NCBI GenBank assembly: GCA_934462775.1 | Contig: CAKSIR010000104.1 | Coordinates: 1-8,452, forward strand | DNA: 8,452 nucleotides | Origin: an uncultured Ruminiclostridium sp. | GTDB lineage: Bacteria; Bacillota; Clostridia; Oscillospirales; Ruminococcaceae | Direction: 5' to 3' | In this document: one piece after another, positions 7,833 to 8,452 of the stretch | How the letters are laid out: every line of letters begins with the position of its first letter | Position numbering within the stretch: position 1 is the stretch's first letter | Made by a program: the position numbers and the translations under genes | Notes under the pieces: model-generated | What the model saw: only the letters and a program-made list of their open reading frames with translations | Databases searched by the model: none | Told to the model about the DNA's origin: nothing

Positions 7833-7909
7833 GCGCCCGTAGCTCAGCTGGATAGAGCAATAGCCTCCGACGCTATGTGCCGTGCGTTCGAATCGCATTG
7901 GGCGCGCCA
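7833..7909 (+). tRNA. tRNA-Arg, anticodon CCG
   Basis: A complete 77-nt cloverleaf including an encoded CCA. Acceptor stem GCGCCCG (7833-7839) pairs with TGGGCGC (7899-7905) with one G-U. The D stem is GCTC/GAGC around a 9-nt loop containing GG. The anticodon stem ATAGC/GCTAT holds the loop CTCCGAC with anticodon CCG (7867-7869), which reads the arginine codon CGG. The variable loop has 5 nt, and the T stem GTGCG/CGCAT encloses TTCGAAT. The discriminator base is G. It stands alone, and foreign-looking DNA starts directly downstream, consistent with use as an integration site. Confidence 0.97.
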
Positions 7910-7913
7910 ATTA

Positions 7914-7965
7914 TAAATCCCTGCAAACCCGCATTATAAATGGGCTTGCAGGGATTTAATGTTTT
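7914..7965 (+). terminator. Long imperfect palindrome after the tRNA, probable terminator
   Basis: Arms 7914-7930 and 7942-7958 form a 17-bp stem (core ATCCCTGCAA / TTGCAGGGAT) with an 11-nt AT-rich loop. One position is an A-C mismatch in the rightward RNA but a G-U pair in the leftward RNA, so the hairpin is slightly better leftward. Rightward, a short GTTTT follows. It probably ends the tRNA transcript, possibly in both directions; a role as part of an attachment site is an alternative. Confidence 0.6.
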
Positions 7966-7999
7966 GGGGTTAAGCTTCACGCGATACGATAAAAGCCGC

Positions 8000-8043
8000 A
8001 AATTTACGCAAAATTACGTTAAAATGCAAGTCAAATGCAAGTC
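8000..8043. repeat. Four phased 11-bp direct repeats, possible integrase arm-type sites
   Basis: Two perfect tandem copies of AAATGCAAGTC (8022-8032 and 8033-8043) are preceded in the same 11-bp register by two diverged units, AAATTTACGCA (8000-8010) and AAATTACGTTA (8011-8021). All four begin with AAAT, one per helical turn. Short direct repeats near the end of an integrated element commonly bind the N-terminal arm domain of tyrosine recombinases. The last copy overlaps the stop codon of the adjoining truncated gene (8042-8044). Function is inferred from position only. Confidence 0.6.
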
Positions 8044-8452
8044 AGAGAAGTTTCGGAAATCCCGCAGCCTCGCTGTTCGTGTTAAATACTGTGAAGCTTG
8101 CGCCTGTCTGATGGTACATTGCTTTAGGCGTGCTGTCCTCGTTTACGACCTTGCTTGCGGTTTCGGGAGAGTTCTGCCAGTCGCCGAACCAACGTATGAA
8201 TTGTCGGGATTTTAAAACAGTATCAATTTTCCTGTTGACTTTTTCGTCTACTTGGTGTATAATACCATTAGAGTTGTTAGCCACAAGTCTCCAGGGGAAT
8301 TGTACCCCTGTACACTTTAAGAGGTTAGCAGCTCTTTTTTTGTCTATGTAATAAAAGCCAACGCCGCCGTTTTGCTCTGAACTGACGGCATTCCTTAACA
8401 TTGAAGCAATGTTATTTTTGTCATAATATGTTGCAGCAAGATTTACATCAAA
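8042..8452 (-). CDS. C-terminal end of a mobile-element polyvalent protein with truncated ADP-ribosyltransferase-like domain (partial)
   Basis: The reading frame stays open to the right edge, so 136 C-terminal residues are visible and the true start is outside; the first internal ATG (8401) is not the start. The segment QFIRWFGDWQ (84-93), SKVVN (100-104) and MYHQTGASFTVFN (112-124) matches a pattern I know from large phage and conjugative-element polyvalent proteins, where 'FxxWFGD ... SKVVDexGxPxxvYHGTxxxFxxFd' opens an ADP-ribosyltransferase-type (ART-PolyVal) domain. The preceding IDKKRAANLL...GVQFPWRLV is also typical of their linker regions. In those proteins roughly 100 or more residues follow; here the frame stops 12 residues after FTVFN with an unrelated-looking PKLL, exactly at the phased repeats. 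The catalytic part is therefore missing and the gene is probably a truncated relic. The family assignment rests on motif memory, not a search. Confidence 0.7.
   Translation of the reverse strand, partial: FDVNLAATYYDKNNIASMLRNAVSSEQNGGVGFYYIDKKRAANLLKCTGVQFPWRLVANNSNGIIHQVDEKVNRKIDTVLKSRQFIRWFGDWQNSPETASKVVNEDSTPKAMYHQTGASFTVFNTNSEAAGFPKLL
8235..8263 (+). promoter_or_regulatory. Near-consensus promoter antisense to the polyvalent gene
   Basis: TTGACT (8235-8240), exactly 17 bp, then a perfect TATAAT (8258-8263) on the plus strand, embedded in minus-strand coding sequence. The predicted start at about 8270 coincides with the base of the structured RNA described next. No plus-strand protein gene follows within the window. 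Confidence 0.65.
8270..8341 (+). ncRNA. Candidate small structured antisense RNA, about 72 nt
   Basis: Outer stem: 8270-8282 pairs with 8323-8335, 13 bp, core GAGTTGTTAGC with GTTAGCAGCTC. Three of its pairs are G-U in the rightward RNA and become A-C mismatches in the leftward RNA, so the fold favours the plus strand. Inner hairpin: CAGGGG (8292-8297) and CCCCTG (8305-8310), a perfect 6-bp GC-rich stem with a 7-nt loop. The outer stem runs straight into seven T residues (8335-8341), an intrinsic-terminator shape. A near-consensus promoter begins transcription at the stem base. The RNA is complementary to codons for visible residues 38-61 of the polyvalent protein. I do not recognise a known RNA family. 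Chance occurrence within constrained coding sequence remains possible. Confidence 0.5.

Larger units (their letters stand above)
7910..8452. mobile_element. Putative end of an element integrated at tRNA-Arg(CCG), continuing beyond the window
   Basis: The DNA immediately behind the tRNA contains a long palindrome, phased short repeats of the kind bound by tyrosine-recombinase arm domains, and the truncated 3' end of a phage/conjugative-element-type polyvalent gene. tRNA 3' ends are classic targets of tyrosine recombinases, and the tRNA remains intact as expected. No integrase is visible, and the left boundary is uncertain; it could lie inside the tRNA 3' half. The far attachment repeat would be outside the window. 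The element may be a degraded remnant. Confidence 0.5.

Noticed and set aside
7725..7916. Plus-strand 63-codon frame running across the tRNA
   Set aside because: It translates the terminator and the tRNA itself. The apparent C-terminal peptide is the well-known artefact of translating a tRNA gene.
8130..8351. Plus-strand 73-codon frame within the element fragment
   Set aside because: Opposite a recognisable minus-strand protein, with no ribosome binding site; the plus-strand signal here fits a structured RNA better than a protein.
1..8452. CRISPR array, insertion sequence or replication origin
   Set aside because: No regularly spaced repeats with unique spacers, no transposase frame with terminal inverted repeats and no DnaA-box cluster were seen.

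Overview
The window reads as chromosomal DNA of a Gram-positive anaerobe of the class Clostridia, most likely an Oscillospiraceae/Ruminococcaceae-type organism. This is inferred from moderate GC content, strong GGAGG-type ribosome binding sites, consensus sigma-A promoters with 17-bp spacers, and the protein styles (zinc-ribbon membrane protein, clostridial-type chemoreceptor, type Ic aspartate aminotransferase). No rRNA or other species-level marker is present, so the lineage call is tentative.

Layout. Bases 1-2460 hold two leftward genes: a complete methyl-accepting chemotaxis receptor (7-1716) and a small zinc-ribbon membrane protein (1856-2380). Each has its own promoter, and a terminator separates them. 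A 227-bp divergent intergenic region leads to a rightward cluster with gaps of 8 and 11 bp: glmS (2608-4431), an FkbM-family methyltransferase (4440-5522) and an unrecognised membrane-anchored protein (5534-6268). A strong hairpin terminator follows, and its right arm supplies the -35 box of the next gene, a PLP-dependent aspartate aminotransferase-like enzyme (6424-7698), which ends in its own terminator. A tRNA-Arg(CCG) gene with its own promoter lies at 7833-7909.

Right of the tRNA the character changes. There is a long imperfect palindrome (7914-7958), then four helically phased 11-bp repeats (8000-8043), then the leftward 3' end of a gene whose product resembles the polyvalent proteins of phages and conjugative elements, apparently cut off inside its ADP-ribosyltransferase-like C-terminal domain. 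This is the expected look of one end of an element integrated at a tRNA 3' end, with the rest beyond the window.

The most notable observation is inside that element gene, on the opposite strand. A near-consensus promoter (TTGACT, 17 bp, TATAAT) is placed so that transcription would start at the base of a 13-bp stem closing about 72 nt. That stem encloses a perfect 6-bp GC-rich hairpin and is followed by seven T residues. Three G-U pairs in the outer stem work only in the rightward RNA. I propose an undescribed small antisense RNA here.

Functionally, glmS supplies glucosamine-6-phosphate for peptidoglycan and other amino sugars. The genes behind it probably share its transcript, but nothing in the sequence proves a common pathway. 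The chemoreceptor and the zinc-ribbon protein look like independent single-gene units.
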